A stretch of DNA of 64,000 nt from JAPSGB01 sp963775185 (GTDB lineage: Bacteria > Myxococcota_A > Polyangia > Polyangiales > Polyangiaceae): the NCBI GenBank assembly GCA_963775185.1, contig CAVZIE010000032.1:434001-498000 (forward strand). The letters are read 5' to 3'. Position numbers and translations under genes: made by a program. The first letter of the stretch is position 1; each line of letters opens with the position of its first letter. The notes beneath the pieces are model-generated. The model did not search any database, was not told the origin of the DNA, and worked only from the letters and a program-made list of their open reading frames with translations. Positions 24,998 through 32,888 of the stretch are shown here, in pieces.

Positions 24998-26018
24998 GTG
25001 AAGTCGCTGCCCGTCATCGCCTTGATCGTCACCGCGTGCGCCGCGCCGCCGCCCCCCGCGCCGCCACCGCCCGCGCCGCCCCCGCCGCCCGTCGCGGCGG
25101 CGAGCCAGGCGCCCGCCGCGCCCGCGCCGCCGCCGCCCCCGGCCGATTCCGCGCCGGACCGGCAACCCATTCCAGAAGTCGATCTCGGCACGTTCGATCA
25201 CACGTTGTCCGAGCCCGTCACGTCGATCGCGCTGGGCGAGCCTCGCGTCGCCGTCCTGGGCAAGCAGCCGTGGCTGTACGAGGACGGCAAGTGGAAGCAG
25301 ATCGCCATCCCGGACAAGCTCGCGCTCGCCGACGGCGACTTCGCGCGCATCTACTTCGGGCGCGACGACCGGCCGCGCATGATGGGCACGCGCGCGAGCG
25401 GGCCCGAGCAGCTGTACCTGCGCTTCCGCGGCGGTACGTGGCAGCGCGAGCGCGCCGAGATCGCCAAGCTCGGCGGCGGGACCGCCGCAGGGACTGTTCG
25501 GCGTGCTCGGCCACGCGGATCCGGAGGTCGTGTGCAAGGTCGGCGACGAGTGCATCGTCAAGCGCCGCACGGGTTGGAAGACGATGCCCGCGGGGCCGGG
25601 CAGTCCGCGCGTCGAGCTGGTCGACGGCGTGCCCTGGGCGCTGTATCCCGACGCCGTCGCGCGCCTCGAAGACGACAAGCGCTGGACGACCGTGGGCGCG
25701 CCGGCGCCGTTCAAGCACCCCGGCGGGATCTGGGCCCGCGGCGACGACGTGTGGGTGAGCGAGCCGGACGCGGACCGCATCCACCATTTTCACGACGGAA
25801 AGTGGGACAGCAGCGCAAGCGTCGTGGGCGCGCCGCGAGGGCTCTTCGCCAGCGCGCCCACCGACCTCTGGCTCGCCGGCAAGCAGGGCCTCGCGCACTA
25901 CGACGGCTCCACGTGGTCGCGCGTCGCAGGTCCCAGCGGACCGCTGTCGCTCGTGCGCGGGCGCGCCAAGCAGATCTGGGCCGCCGGCGCGAGCGGCGTG
26001 TGGTCGCTAACCCGCTGA
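24998..26018 (+). CDS. Proline-rich beta-propeller-like lipoprotein, one frame shift
   Basis: Two frames give about 339 residues. It starts at GTG 24998 with a lipoprotein signal (SLPVIALIVTACAAP), a long Pro/Ala linker, then propeller-like units: VAVLGKQPWLYEDGKWKQIA, VELVDGVPWALYPDAVARLE, HHFHDGKWDSS, TDLWLAGKQGLAHYDGS, and KQIWAAGASGVWSLTR. The join near 25484 needs removal of one base. The repeat TTCCGCGCCGGACCGGCA is read in-frame inside the linker as SAPDRQP. No enzymatic motif is visible. Its end overlaps the convergent DUF1330 gene by 12 bases. Confidence 0.65.
25147..25164 (-). repeat. GC-rich palindromic repeat inside the lipoprotein gene
   Basis: TTCCGCGCCGGACCGGCA, exact core, in-frame in the Pro-rich linker. 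Confidence 0.7.
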
Positions 26019-26381
26019 CAGCGTGCCCGGTTGCGTGCAGTACAGGCGCGAATCGGCCAGGCCGCGCGTGCGGTACTGGGCGGCGTCCTGGTAGTCCGCC
26101 GCGCCGACCATCGCCAGGAACGCCTCGCGCGACGGATACTCGACGATCGCGATCTCGTCCCAGGCGTCATCGCCGATCAGCGTCGTCTTGCCCGAGCCGT
26201 GGAACACGACGCGGGCGCCCACGCGCTCGAGGTGCGGCCCCACCAGCTCGGCGTAGCGCAGGTACGACTCGCGCCCACCGTCGGCGTTGAAGCGCAGCAG
26301 ATTGACCATCAGGATCGGTCCATCGAGGGGAGCCGTCATGAACGCCTGGATCTGTTCGGAGGTCGGAACGATGCTCGGCAT
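26007..26381 (-). CDS. DUF1330-family protein
   Basis: The 124-residue protein has the DUF1330 dimeric alpha/beta-barrel pattern: GPILMVNLLRFNADGGRESY, LERVGARVVFHGSG, IAIVEYPSREAFLAMV, then ADYQDAAQYRTRGLADSRL. Family members are small ferredoxin-like-fold proteins, some linked to isomerase or monooxygenase-type chemistry, mostly uncharacterised. It is convergent with the lipoprotein and divergent from fadD3; no KstR-type site faces it directly, though the site at 26420 lies about 40 bases upstream. Confidence 0.85.
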   Translation of the reverse strand: MPSIVPTSEQIQAFMTAPLDGPILMVNLLRFNADGGRESYLRYAELVGPHLERVGARVVFHGSGKTTLIGDDAWDEIAIVEYPSREAFLAMVGAADYQDAAQYRTRGLADSRLYCTQPGTLSAG

Positions 26382-26395
26382 GCGGGCCAGGGTAA

Positions 26396-26413
26396 TGCCG
26401 GTCCGGCGCGGAA
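26396..26413 (+). repeat. GC-rich palindromic repeat next to the fadD3 operator
   Basis: TGCCGGTCCGGCGCGGAA, exact core, ending seven bases before the KstR-type site. Confidence 0.75.
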
Positions 26414-26419
26414 TCCCGC

Positions 26420-26455
26420 TAGAACATGTTTCAGTCCGGCGCTACGCTGGGCGCG
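26420..26455 (+). promoter_or_regulatory. KstR-type operator and -10 of fadD3
   Basis: TAGAACATGTTTCA at 26420-26433, then TACGCT at 26443-26448, seven bases, then ATG 26456. Here the operator covers the -35 position and spacer rather than the -10. Confidence 0.8.
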
Positions 26456-27994
26456 ATGGCTGCCACGCTGGTCGACGTCGTCACGGAGGCGGCGGATCGC
26501 TTCGGCGATCGCGTCGCGATCGAGGATGGCGACGCGCGCCTGTCGTTCACGCAGCTGCAGCACGAAGCACGGCGCGCCGCGCGGGCGCTGATCGGCGCCG
26601 GCGTGGGGAAGGGCGATCGCGTCGCGATCTGGGCGCCGAACATCCACGAGTGGATCGTGGCCGCGGCCGGCATCCACGCCGCCGGCGGCGTGCTGGTGCC
26701 GCTCAACACCCGCTTCAAGGGCGCGGAAGCGGCGTACGTGCTCGACAAGAGCCGCGCGCGCGTCCTGTTCACGGTCGAGGAGCTGGTCGGCAATCGCTAC
26801 GTCGACATGCTGCGCGGCCACGATCTGCCGTCGCTCGAGCGCATCGTGATGCTGCGTGGCGCGGCGCCGGACACGACGCCCTTGCCGGACTTCCTCGCGA
26901 CGGCGCGCGACGTCGCGCTTCCCGACGTCGGTCCCGACGACCTGTCGGACATCCTGTTCACCAGCGGCACGACGGGCAAGCCGAAGGGCGTGATGACCGC
27001 GCACGGCCAGAACGTGACGGCGTTCATGGCCTGGAGCGAGGTGGTCGGCCTGCGCGACACCGACCGCTACCTGATCGTCAATCCGTTCTTCCACTCCTTC
27101 GGCTACAAGGCGGGCTTCATGGCGGCGCTGATGCGCGGCGCGACCATCCTGCCGCAGCTGACCTTCGACGTGCCGGCGGTGCTCGCGCGGATTCCGCGCG
27201 ATCGCGTGAGCATGCTGCCCGGGCCGCCGACGCTCTACCAGTCGCTGATGGCGCACCCGGAGCGGCCGGGGTCGGATCTGTCGAGCCTGCGCCTGGCGGT
27301 CACCGGCGCCGCGGTCATCCCGGTCGAGCTGGTCCGCCGGATGAAGAGCGATCTCGGCTTCGAGACCGTGATCACCGGCTACGGGCTCACGGAGACTTGC
27401 GGCATCGTCGCCATGTGCCGCTTCGACGACGACCCGGAGACCATCGCCACCACCAGCGGGCGCGCGATCCCGGACGTCGAGATGATCTGCGCCGACGACG
27501 CCGGCGCCGAAGTGCCGCGTGGCACGCCGGGCGAGGTGCTGGTGCGCGGCTACAACGTCATGCGCGGCTACTTCGAGGACGACGCCGCCACGCGCGAGAC
27601 CATCGATGAGCGGGGCTGGCTCCGCACCGGCGACGTCGGTGTGATAGACGCGCGCGGCTACGTGCGCATCACCGACCGCAAGAAGGACATGTTCATCAGC
27701 GGCGGCTTCAACTGCTATCCGGCGGAGATCGAGAATCTCATGCTGGGTTGCCCGGATGTCGGACAGGTCGCCGTGGTCGGCGCGCCCGATGATCGGCTCG
27801 GGGAGGTGGGGGTCGCCTTCGTCGTTTCCGCGCCGGACCGGCATCCCACCCAGGACACGATCATCGCGTGGTGCCGGGACAACATGGCCAACTACAAGGT
27901 GCCGCGGCGCGTGGAGCTGGTCGACGCGCTGCCCACGAACGCGACGGGCAAGGTGACGCGCTTCGTGCTGCGCGATCGTGTCAGAGCATCTTGA
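26456..27994 (+). CDS. fadD3: FadD3-like HIP-CoA synthetase
   Basis: The 512-residue adenylate-forming enzyme has the AMP-binding signature LFTSGTTGKPKGVMTAHGQ, then NPFFHSFGYKAGFMAALMRG, ITGYGLTETCG, GWLRTGDVG, and the catalytic Lys region PTNATGKVTRF. The FNPFFH-Gly-Tyr-Lys stretch and overall length match mycobacterial FadD3, which ligates CoA to the bicyclic acid HIP and so commits rings C/D to degradation. ATG 26456 is chosen; an upstream in-frame start would begin inside the operator. A palindromic repeat is read in-frame as VSAPDRHPT in the C-terminal subdomain. Confidence 0.85.
   Translation: MAATLVDVVTEAADRFGDRVAIEDGDARLSFTQLQHEARRAARALIGAGVGKGDRVAIWAPNIHEWIVAAAGIHAAGGVLVPLNTRFKGAEAAYVLDKSRARVLFTVEELVGNRYVDMLRGHDLPSLERIVMLRGAAPDTTPLPDFLATARDVALPDVGPDDLSDILFTSGTTGKPKGVMTAHGQNVTAFMAWSEVVGLRDTDRYLIVNPFFHSFGYKAGFMAALMRGATILPQLTFDVPAVLARIPRDRVSMLPGPPTLYQSLMAHPERPGSDLSSLRLAVTGAAVIPVELVRRMKSDLGFETVITGYGLTETCGIVAMCRFDDDPETIATTSGRAIPDVEMICADDAGAEVPRGTPGEVLVRGYNVMRGYFEDDAATRETIDERGWLRTGDVGVIDARGYVRITDRKKDMFISGGFNCYPAEIENLMLGCPDVGQVAVVGAPDDRLGEVGVAFVVSAPDRHPTQDTIIAWCRDNMANYKVPRRVELVDALPTNATGKVTRFVLRDRVRAS
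27826..27843 (-). repeat. GC-rich palindromic repeat inside fadD3
   Basis: TTCCGCGCCGGACCGGCA, exact core, in coding sequence at a normally variable loop of the C-terminal domain. Confidence 0.7.
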
Positions 27995-28961
27995 GCCGGC
28001 GCAGGGCGACGGCCATCGCGCTCAGGATGCCGATCACGATCAACCAGAAGTAGGCGTAGCCGTAGTGCCAATGCAGCTCGGGAAAAACCTCGAAATTCAT
28101 GCCGTAGACGCCGACCAGGAAGGTCAGCGGCAAGAACACCACGCTCACCACGGTCAGCCGCTTCATCACCTCGTTCGTCCGGTGGCCGACCATCGACATG
28201 TACAGGTTGACCGACTCGCTCAGGATGTCGCGATCGACCAGCAGCTCCTGCAACACGTGCTCGACGGTGCCCACCATGTTGGCCAGGAACGGCTGCGTGG
28301 CTTCGCTGATGAAGATGGTGCGGCGCGTGGACAGATCCGTCAGCACGGTGCGCGCGGGCAGCAGCACCTTGCGGAAATGCAGCAGGTCCGCGCCGACCTC
28401 GCTGACGACCGAGAAGATCGCGTCGTCGACGTCGCCGATCAACTGCTGCTGCAGCTCCTCGACCCGGAGCTCGAAGCGGTTCTGCACCGCGACGTAGTTC
28501 TCGAGCAGATGGTCCCACAGCTCGTACACGAGGAAGCTCGGACTCCTGGCGAAGGCGACGAAATCGGTGTGGTACTCCTTCTGCACCGCCGCCAGGAACT
28601 GGGGCGTGCCCTGGTGCACCGTGAGCAGGAACGTGCCTGCGATGACCACGTCCACGCGCTCGAGATCGAAGCTCCGACCCTGGAGCCGGCAGCCCGACAG
28701 GATCAGGTGCAGGTACGCCTCGTAGCGGGCGTACTGCGTGGCGGCCTCGCCCGTCAGCATGTCCTCGATGATCTCGTCGTCGAGGCTGCCGAGGGAGGCG
28801 AGCAGCGACCGCGTCGCGACCGGGTCCGACCACTTCACGTCGATCCAGACGAAACGGCCCGCTTCCATGGCGGCCGCCACGTCTTCGAGGCCGATCTCGC
28901 GATCGGTCTTGGCCTCGAAGTCGAAGTCGACCACCGTGACCGTGGAGCCCGCACCCGCCAC
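27981..28961 (-). CDS. corA: CorA-family magnesium/cobalt transporter
   Basis: The roughly 326-residue protein has the CorA layout: a soluble N-terminal domain (RFVWIDVKWSDPVATRSLLA), long helices, and two C-terminal membrane helices with the signature VGVYGMNFEVFPEL (GMN pore motif). The family carries Mg2+ or Co2+ across the inner membrane as a pentamer. I take GTG 28961 as the start because TATAGT lies seven bases upstream; GTG 28970 is an alternative. Its 3' end overlaps the convergent fadD3 end by 14 bases. It has no evident steroid role. Confidence 0.9.
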   Translation of the reverse strand: MAGAGSTVTVVDFDFEAKTDREIGLEDVAAAMEAGRFVWIDVKWSDPVATRSLLASLGSLDDEIIEDMLTGEAATQYARYEAYLHLILSGCRLQGRSFDLERVDVVIAGTFLLTVHQGTPQFLAAVQKEYHTDFVAFARSPSFLVYELWDHLLENYVAVQNRFELRVEELQQQLIGDVDDAIFSVVSEVGADLLHFRKVLLPARTVLTDLSTRRTIFISEATQPFLANMVGTVEHVLQELLVDRDILSESVNLYMSMVGHRTNEVMKRLTVVSVVFLPLTFLVGVYGMNFEVFPELHWHYGYAYFWLIVIGILSAMAVALRRLKML

Positions 28962-28978
28962 GGGCCGCACTATAGACC
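28962..28978. promoter_or_regulatory. Overlapping divergent promoters of corA and the acyl-CoA synthetase
   Basis: The palindrome CTATAG (28970-28975) yields TATAGT on the minus strand, seven bases before corA GTG, and CACTAT/TATAGA on the plus strand just before ATG 28979. The two RNA polymerase sites would overlap almost completely, so the genes may compete. Confidence 0.45.
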
Positions 28979-30580
28979 ATGAGCAACGTACAAGCACTCT
29001 TCGCTCCGGGCGCGCCCTTCGAGTTGGCGATCGAGACCGTGCTCGGCGAGCGCATGCACGTGTTCAAGCGACGCCGCCGCTCGCTTCGCGATCTGGTCGC
29101 TGCAAGCGACGCGTTCGGCGATCGCGAGTTCCTGGTGTTCGGCGATCGACGGCTGACGTTCGCCGAGCACGGACGTCAGGTCGCGTCGGTGGCGAGCGCG
29201 CTCCGCGAGCGCGGCGTGGGGAAGGGCGACCGCGTGGCGATCCTGGGTGCGAACTCCGTCGAGTGGATCGTGACGTTCTTCGCCACGGTGAGCCTGGGCG
29301 CGATCGCCGTGGGCATGAACGGCTGGTGGACGGCCGACGAGATCGGCTACGCGCTCGCGGACTCGACGCCGAAGCTGCTGGTCGGCGACAGCAAGCGGCT
29401 CGATCGCATCCGGAGCGCGAAGATCGCCTGCCCCGTCGTCGAGATGGAGACGGACTTCGCGGCGCTCACCCGCAGCGACGCCGCGTTGCCCGACGTGGCC
29501 ATCGCCGAGGACGATCCGGCGGTCATCCTGTACACCAGCGGTACCACCGGGCGGCCCAAGGGCGCGACCAGCTCGCACCGCAACATCCTGGCGTTGCTCG
29601 GCATCCAATCGTTCCACGGCGCGCGCCTGTTCATGGACAATCCGCCGAAGGCGCCGCCGGTGCGCCTGTCGTCGACGCCGCTGTTCCACGTCTCGGGGCT
29701 GTATTCGGGCGTGATCCCGCACCTCGCCGCCGGCGTGAAGAGCGTGTGGACCACCGGACGCTTCGATCCGGCGCAGGTGCTCGAGCTGATCGAGCGCGAG
29801 CGCGTGACCGGCTGGGCGCCCCATGGGTCGATGGCGTGGCGCGTGCTGAACCACCCCGGACGCGATCGCTACGACGTCTCTAGCGTCGACATGCTCGGAT
29901 CCGGCGGCGCGCCGGTGACGCCGGAGCTCCAGGCCGCGCTCCGCGACGCGTTCCCGAACGCGCGCCTGGGCATGGCCGTGGGCTACGGCCTGACCGAGGC
30001 GACGGCGCTCGCGACGATCAACTACGGCGAAGAGCTCGCGCGCCACCCCACGTCGGTCGGCAAGCCGCTGCCGACCGTCGAGGTCGAGATCCGGGACGGC
30101 GACGAGATCTTCATCCGCGGGCCGCTCGTCATGCTCGGCTATTGGCAGAACCCCGAAGCCACGGCGCAAGCCATCGGGCCCGGGCGCTGGCTCCGGACCG
30201 GCGACATCGGTCGCATGCAGGACGGCCGACTGTATCTCGCGTCGCGCAAGCGCGATCTCATCCTGCGCGGCGCCGAGAACGTCTATCCCGCCGAGGTCGA
30301 GCAACGCCTCGAAGCGCACCCCGCCGTCGCCGAGGCCGCCGTCGTGGGCGTCGCGTCCGCCGAGTACGGCCAGGAAGTGAAGGCGATCGTCGTGCCGCGC
30401 GCCGGCGTGCACGTCGACTTCGCCGCGATCGAGCGCTTCGTCGGCGAGACGCTCGCCTACTACAAGGTGCCGCGCCACTGGCAGCTTCGCGACGCGCCGC
30501 TGCCACGCAACGCCAGCGGCAAGGTCATGAAGTTCGTGCTGACGGGCGACGCCGGGAGCCCGCTCGTCGACGAGGAATGA
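28979..30580 (+). CDS. Acyl-CoA synthetase (FadD type)
   Basis: The 533-residue class I adenylate-forming enzyme has AVILYTSGTTGRPKGATSSH, STPLFHVSGLYSGVIPHLAA, AVGYGLTEATALA, RWLRTGDIG, and the Lys in LPRNASGKVMKF. It activates a carboxylic acid with ATP and CoA. The substrate is not clear; the setting suggests a steroid side-chain or fatty acid. No KstR-type site precedes it. It is followed four bases later by a P-loop kinase gene, so these two may be one unit. Confidence 0.88.
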   Translation: MSNVQALFAPGAPFELAIETVLGERMHVFKRRRRSLRDLVAASDAFGDREFLVFGDRRLTFAEHGRQVASVASALRERGVGKGDRVAILGANSVEWIVTFFATVSLGAIAVGMNGWWTADEIGYALADSTPKLLVGDSKRLDRIRSAKIACPVVEMETDFAALTRSDAALPDVAIAEDDPAVILYTSGTTGRPKGATSSHRNILALLGIQSFHGARLFMDNPPKAPPVRLSSTPLFHVSGLYSGVIPHLAAGVKSVWTTGRFDPAQVLELIERERVTGWAPHGSMAWRVLNHPGRDRYDVSSVDMLGSGGAPVTPELQAALRDAFPNARLGMAVGYGLTEATALATINYGEELARHPTSVGKPLPTVEVEIRDGDEIFIRGPLVMLGYWQNPEATAQAIGPGRWLRTGDIGRMQDGRLYLASRKRDLILRGAENVYPAEVEQRLEAHPAVAEAAVVGVASAEYGQEVKAIVVPRAGVHVDFAAIERFVGETLAYYKVPRHWQLRDAPLPRNASGKVMKFVLTGDAGSPLVDEE

Positions 30581-30584
30581 GCGC

Positions 30585-31109
30585 GTGCAACGCGTCGCCG
30601 TCGTCGGCAACTGCGGGTCCGGCAAGTCCACGCTCGCGATGCGGCTCGCGCGTCGCCTCGGTGCGCCGCACATCGAGCTCGACGCGATCTACCACCAGGC
30701 CGGCTGGGTGGAGCTGCCCGACGCCGACTTCCTCCGCGCCGTGGACGAGCGCACCCGCGGCGCGCGCTGGGTCGTGGACGGCAACTACCCGCTGGTGCGC
30801 GACCTCGTCTGGTCCCGCGCCGACACGGTGATCTGGCTCGACCTGCCGCGGCCCGTGGTGGTGGCACGCGTCGTGCGGCGCACGCTGAAGCGCCTGGTCC
30901 TGCGCACGGAGCTGTGGAACGGCAACCGCGAGCGCTGGACGAACCTGTGCAGCTTCGACCCCGAGCGCTCTATCGTGGCCTGGTCCGTTGCGCGACACGC
31001 GCACTACCGCGCCACGTACCGCGCGCTGATGCGGACGCGCACCGATCTGCGTTTCGAGCGCATCGCGTCGCGCCGGGATCTGCGACGGCTGTTCGAGCAT
31101 ATCGGGTAG
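30585..31109 (+). CDS. P-loop nucleotide kinase-like protein (topology modulation/FlaR type)
   Basis: The 174-residue protein begins at GTG 30585 with a Walker A motif VAVVGNCGSGKSTLAMRLAR, then IELDAIYHQAGWVELPD and RWVVDGNYPLVRDLVWSRAD, a layout typical of small adenylate-kinase-like proteins annotated as DNA topology modulation protein FlaR. The true substrate of this family is unsettled. It directly follows the acyl-CoA synthetase gene. Confidence 0.8.
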   Translation: MQRVAVVGNCGSGKSTLAMRLARRLGAPHIELDAIYHQAGWVELPDADFLRAVDERTRGARWVVDGNYPLVRDLVWSRADTVIWLDLPRPVVVARVVRRTLKRLVLRTELWNGNRERWTNLCSFDPERSIVAWSVARHAHYRATYRALMRTRTDLRFERIASRRDLRRLFEHIG

Positions 31110-31114
31110 GGAAT

Positions 31115-31131
31115 ACTGGTCCGACGCGGAA
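31115..31131 (+). repeat. Degenerate palindromic repeat
   Basis: ACTGGTCCGACGCGGAA is a diverged copy; a matching diverged inverted arm lies near 31190. The 136 bases between 31110 and the kstR start otherwise contain only the operator and no gene. Confidence 0.5.
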
Positions 31132-31202
31132 CCGCGCCCCGAGCGCATGGCCGCGGCGCGTGCGACGGGCGCACCCCGCGGAGCCGCGCCTGACCGCCGT
31201 CC

Positions 31203-31229
31203 TTGACCGGCCTACTAGAACATGTTTCA
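31203..31229 (+). promoter_or_regulatory. KstR-type operator upstream of the kstR-like gene
   Basis: TAGAACATGTTTCA at 31216-31229. TTGACC (31203-31208) may be a -35 element just upstream. GAGG at 31233-31236 is a ribosome-binding site for ATG 31246. The placement predicts autorepression. Confidence 0.8.
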
Positions 31230-31245
31230 AATGAGGCTGGACGCC

Positions 31246-31842
31246 ATGAAAGACCGCAGGGACAGGATTCTCGACGTGGCCATCGATCTCGCCGAGGCGG
31301 GAGGCTACGAGAACGTCCGCCAGCGCGACGTGGCCGAGAAGGCCGGGGTCGCCCTCGGCACCTTGTACAAGAGCTTCCGCAGCAAGGAAGACATCCTGTC
31401 GGCGGCGCTCGATCGCGAGACCGAGGTGCTCGAGCAGAAGCTCGAGAGCAAGCCGGTCAAGGGCGACACGGAGCAGGATCGCATCGCCAACTTCTTCGGC
31501 AGCGTGACGCGCGGGCTGTGCAAGAAGCCCAAGTACGCGCGCGCCGTGATCCGCGCCATGGCGTCCGGCGAGCCGGAGGTCGCGAGCAACGTGGCGCAGT
31601 ACCAGGGTCGGATGAACCGCCTGGTCATCTCCACGCTGCGCGGCGTCGGCGCGCTGCCGGAGGAGGAGATGAAGCGCAACCCTCCCACGCAGCGCGAGAC
31701 GCAGCTCGCGCTGCTGCTGCAGCAAATCTGGTTTTCCACGCTCGTCGGTTGGTCCGCGGGGCTCTTCGGTCAGGGCGAAATAGTCGAGCAAGTGCGCAAC
31801 GCAGCGACGCTGTTGCTCCGCGGATTCGAGGCCCAGCGATGA
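31246..31842 (+). CDS. kstR: KstR-like TetR-family regulator
   Basis: The 198-residue protein has a TetR DNA-binding domain (RDRILDVAIDLAEAGGYENV, RDVAEKAGVALGTLYKSFRS) and a C-terminal ligand domain ending QLALLLQQIWFSTLVGWSAG. Both the N-terminal phrase (RILD...GGYE.V) and the C-terminal IWxSxLxxW pattern resemble mycobacterial KstR, which represses cholesterol genes and is released by steroid-CoA ligands. The 14-mer operator in front of it and in front of ten other units fits the KstR consensus. ATG 31246 is chosen for its GAGG; ATG 31231 is in frame. It leads into the Rieske gene 64 bases later, a likely operon. Confidence 0.8.
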   Translation: MKDRRDRILDVAIDLAEAGGYENVRQRDVAEKAGVALGTLYKSFRSKEDILSAALDRETEVLEQKLESKPVKGDTEQDRIANFFGSVTRGLCKKPKYARAVIRAMASGEPEVASNVAQYQGRMNRLVISTLRGVGALPEEEMKRNPPTQRETQLALLLQQIWFSTLVGWSAGLFGQGEIVEQVRNAATLLLRGFEAQR

Positions 31843-31906
31843 AGCGTGATGCGCACGAAGCTCGTGAGTTTGGAGCCATGGCCTCGGTGGTTCATGAGGC
31901 GATCCC

Positions 31907-32866
31907 ATGAGCCGATTCCCGTTTCCGCGATATCCCGATGGTTGGTTCCAGGTGGCGTACAGCGCCGAGCTCGCCGCCGACGGCGTCATGCCGCTCAAGT
32001 ACTTCGGGCGCGATCTGGTGCTGTTCCGCGACGCTGAAGGGCGCGCGACGGTCCTGGACGCGTTCTGTCCGCACATGGGCGCGCACCTCGGTCACGGCGG
32101 CAAGGTCGAGGGCGGCTGCATCAAGTGCCCGTTCCACGCCTGGAAGTTCGACGGTGCCGGCGACTGCGTCGAGGTGCCGTACGCCAAGAAGATCCCGCCC
32201 AAGGCCAAGGTCGCCAGCTGGCGCGCCGTCGAGAAGAACGGTCTGATCATGGTGTGGCACCACGCGGCGGGAAGTCCGCCGACGTGGGAAGTCCCGGATC
32301 TGCCGGAGTACGGCGATCCCGAGTGGACGGACTACGAGACGCTCAGCTGGAAGATCCGCACGGCCAACCAGGAGATGGCGGAAAACTCCGTCGACTCGGC
32401 GCACTTCCTGTATCTGCACGGTACGCAGGAGATGCCGACCAGCAAGGCCGAGGTGCATGGGCACGTGCTGCACTCGTTCTCGACTACGCTCATGGGTACG
32501 CCGCGTGGCCAGACGCCGGGCTCCGTGGACGTGCACGCCTATGGCTTCGGGTTCACCACCACGCGCTTCAAGGGCATCGTCGAGACGCTGCTGGTCAGCT
32601 CCGCCACGACCATCGACGAGGACTACGTCGAGCTCCGCTTCGCCTTCAGCGTGAAGAAGATGGTGGACAAGGACGTCACCAGCACCGTCGGCAAGGCGTT
32701 CATGCGCGAAGTGAAGCGCCAGCTCGAGCAGGACATCCCGATCTGGGAGAACAAGATCTACGTGAACCCGCCGCTGCTCGTGGACGGTGACGGGCCGATC
32801 GGCGTGTTCCGCAAGTGGGCGCGGCAGTTCTACTCGGGCCCCCAGCCCGAGGCGCTGTCCGCCTGA
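31907..32866 (+). CDS. Rieske non-haem iron oxygenase, KshA/DAF-36-like
   Basis: The 319-residue protein has a Rieske [2Fe-2S] site: Cys54 and His56 in AFCPHMGAHLGHGG, Cys74 and His77 in CIKCPFHAWKF. The mononuclear iron site is in AENSVDSAHFLYLHG (Asp-x2-His-x4-His). Steroid Rieske oxygenases include KshA (9-alpha-hydroxylase, which opens ring B with KstD) and the sterol 7-desaturases DAF-36/Neverland. The stretch GDCVEVPYAKKIPPKAKVAS and VWHHAAGSPPTWEVPDL reads closer to the DAF-36 type. The downstream position after kstR suggests a core step. The reductase partner (KshB) is not in the window. Confidence 0.75.
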   Translation: MSRFPFPRYPDGWFQVAYSAELAADGVMPLKYFGRDLVLFRDAEGRATVLDAFCPHMGAHLGHGGKVEGGCIKCPFHAWKFDGAGDCVEVPYAKKIPPKAKVASWRAVEKNGLIMVWHHAAGSPPTWEVPDLPEYGDPEWTDYETLSWKIRTANQEMAENSVDSAHFLYLHGTQEMPTSKAEVHGHVLHSFSTTLMGTPRGQTPGSVDVHAYGFGFTTTRFKGIVETLLVSSATTIDEDYVELRFAFSVKKMVDKDVTSTVGKAFMREVKRQLEQDIPIWENKIYVNPPLLVDGDGPIGVFRKWARQFYSGPQPEALSA

Positions 32867-32888
32867 GTCAACGAAAGGGGCATACGGC

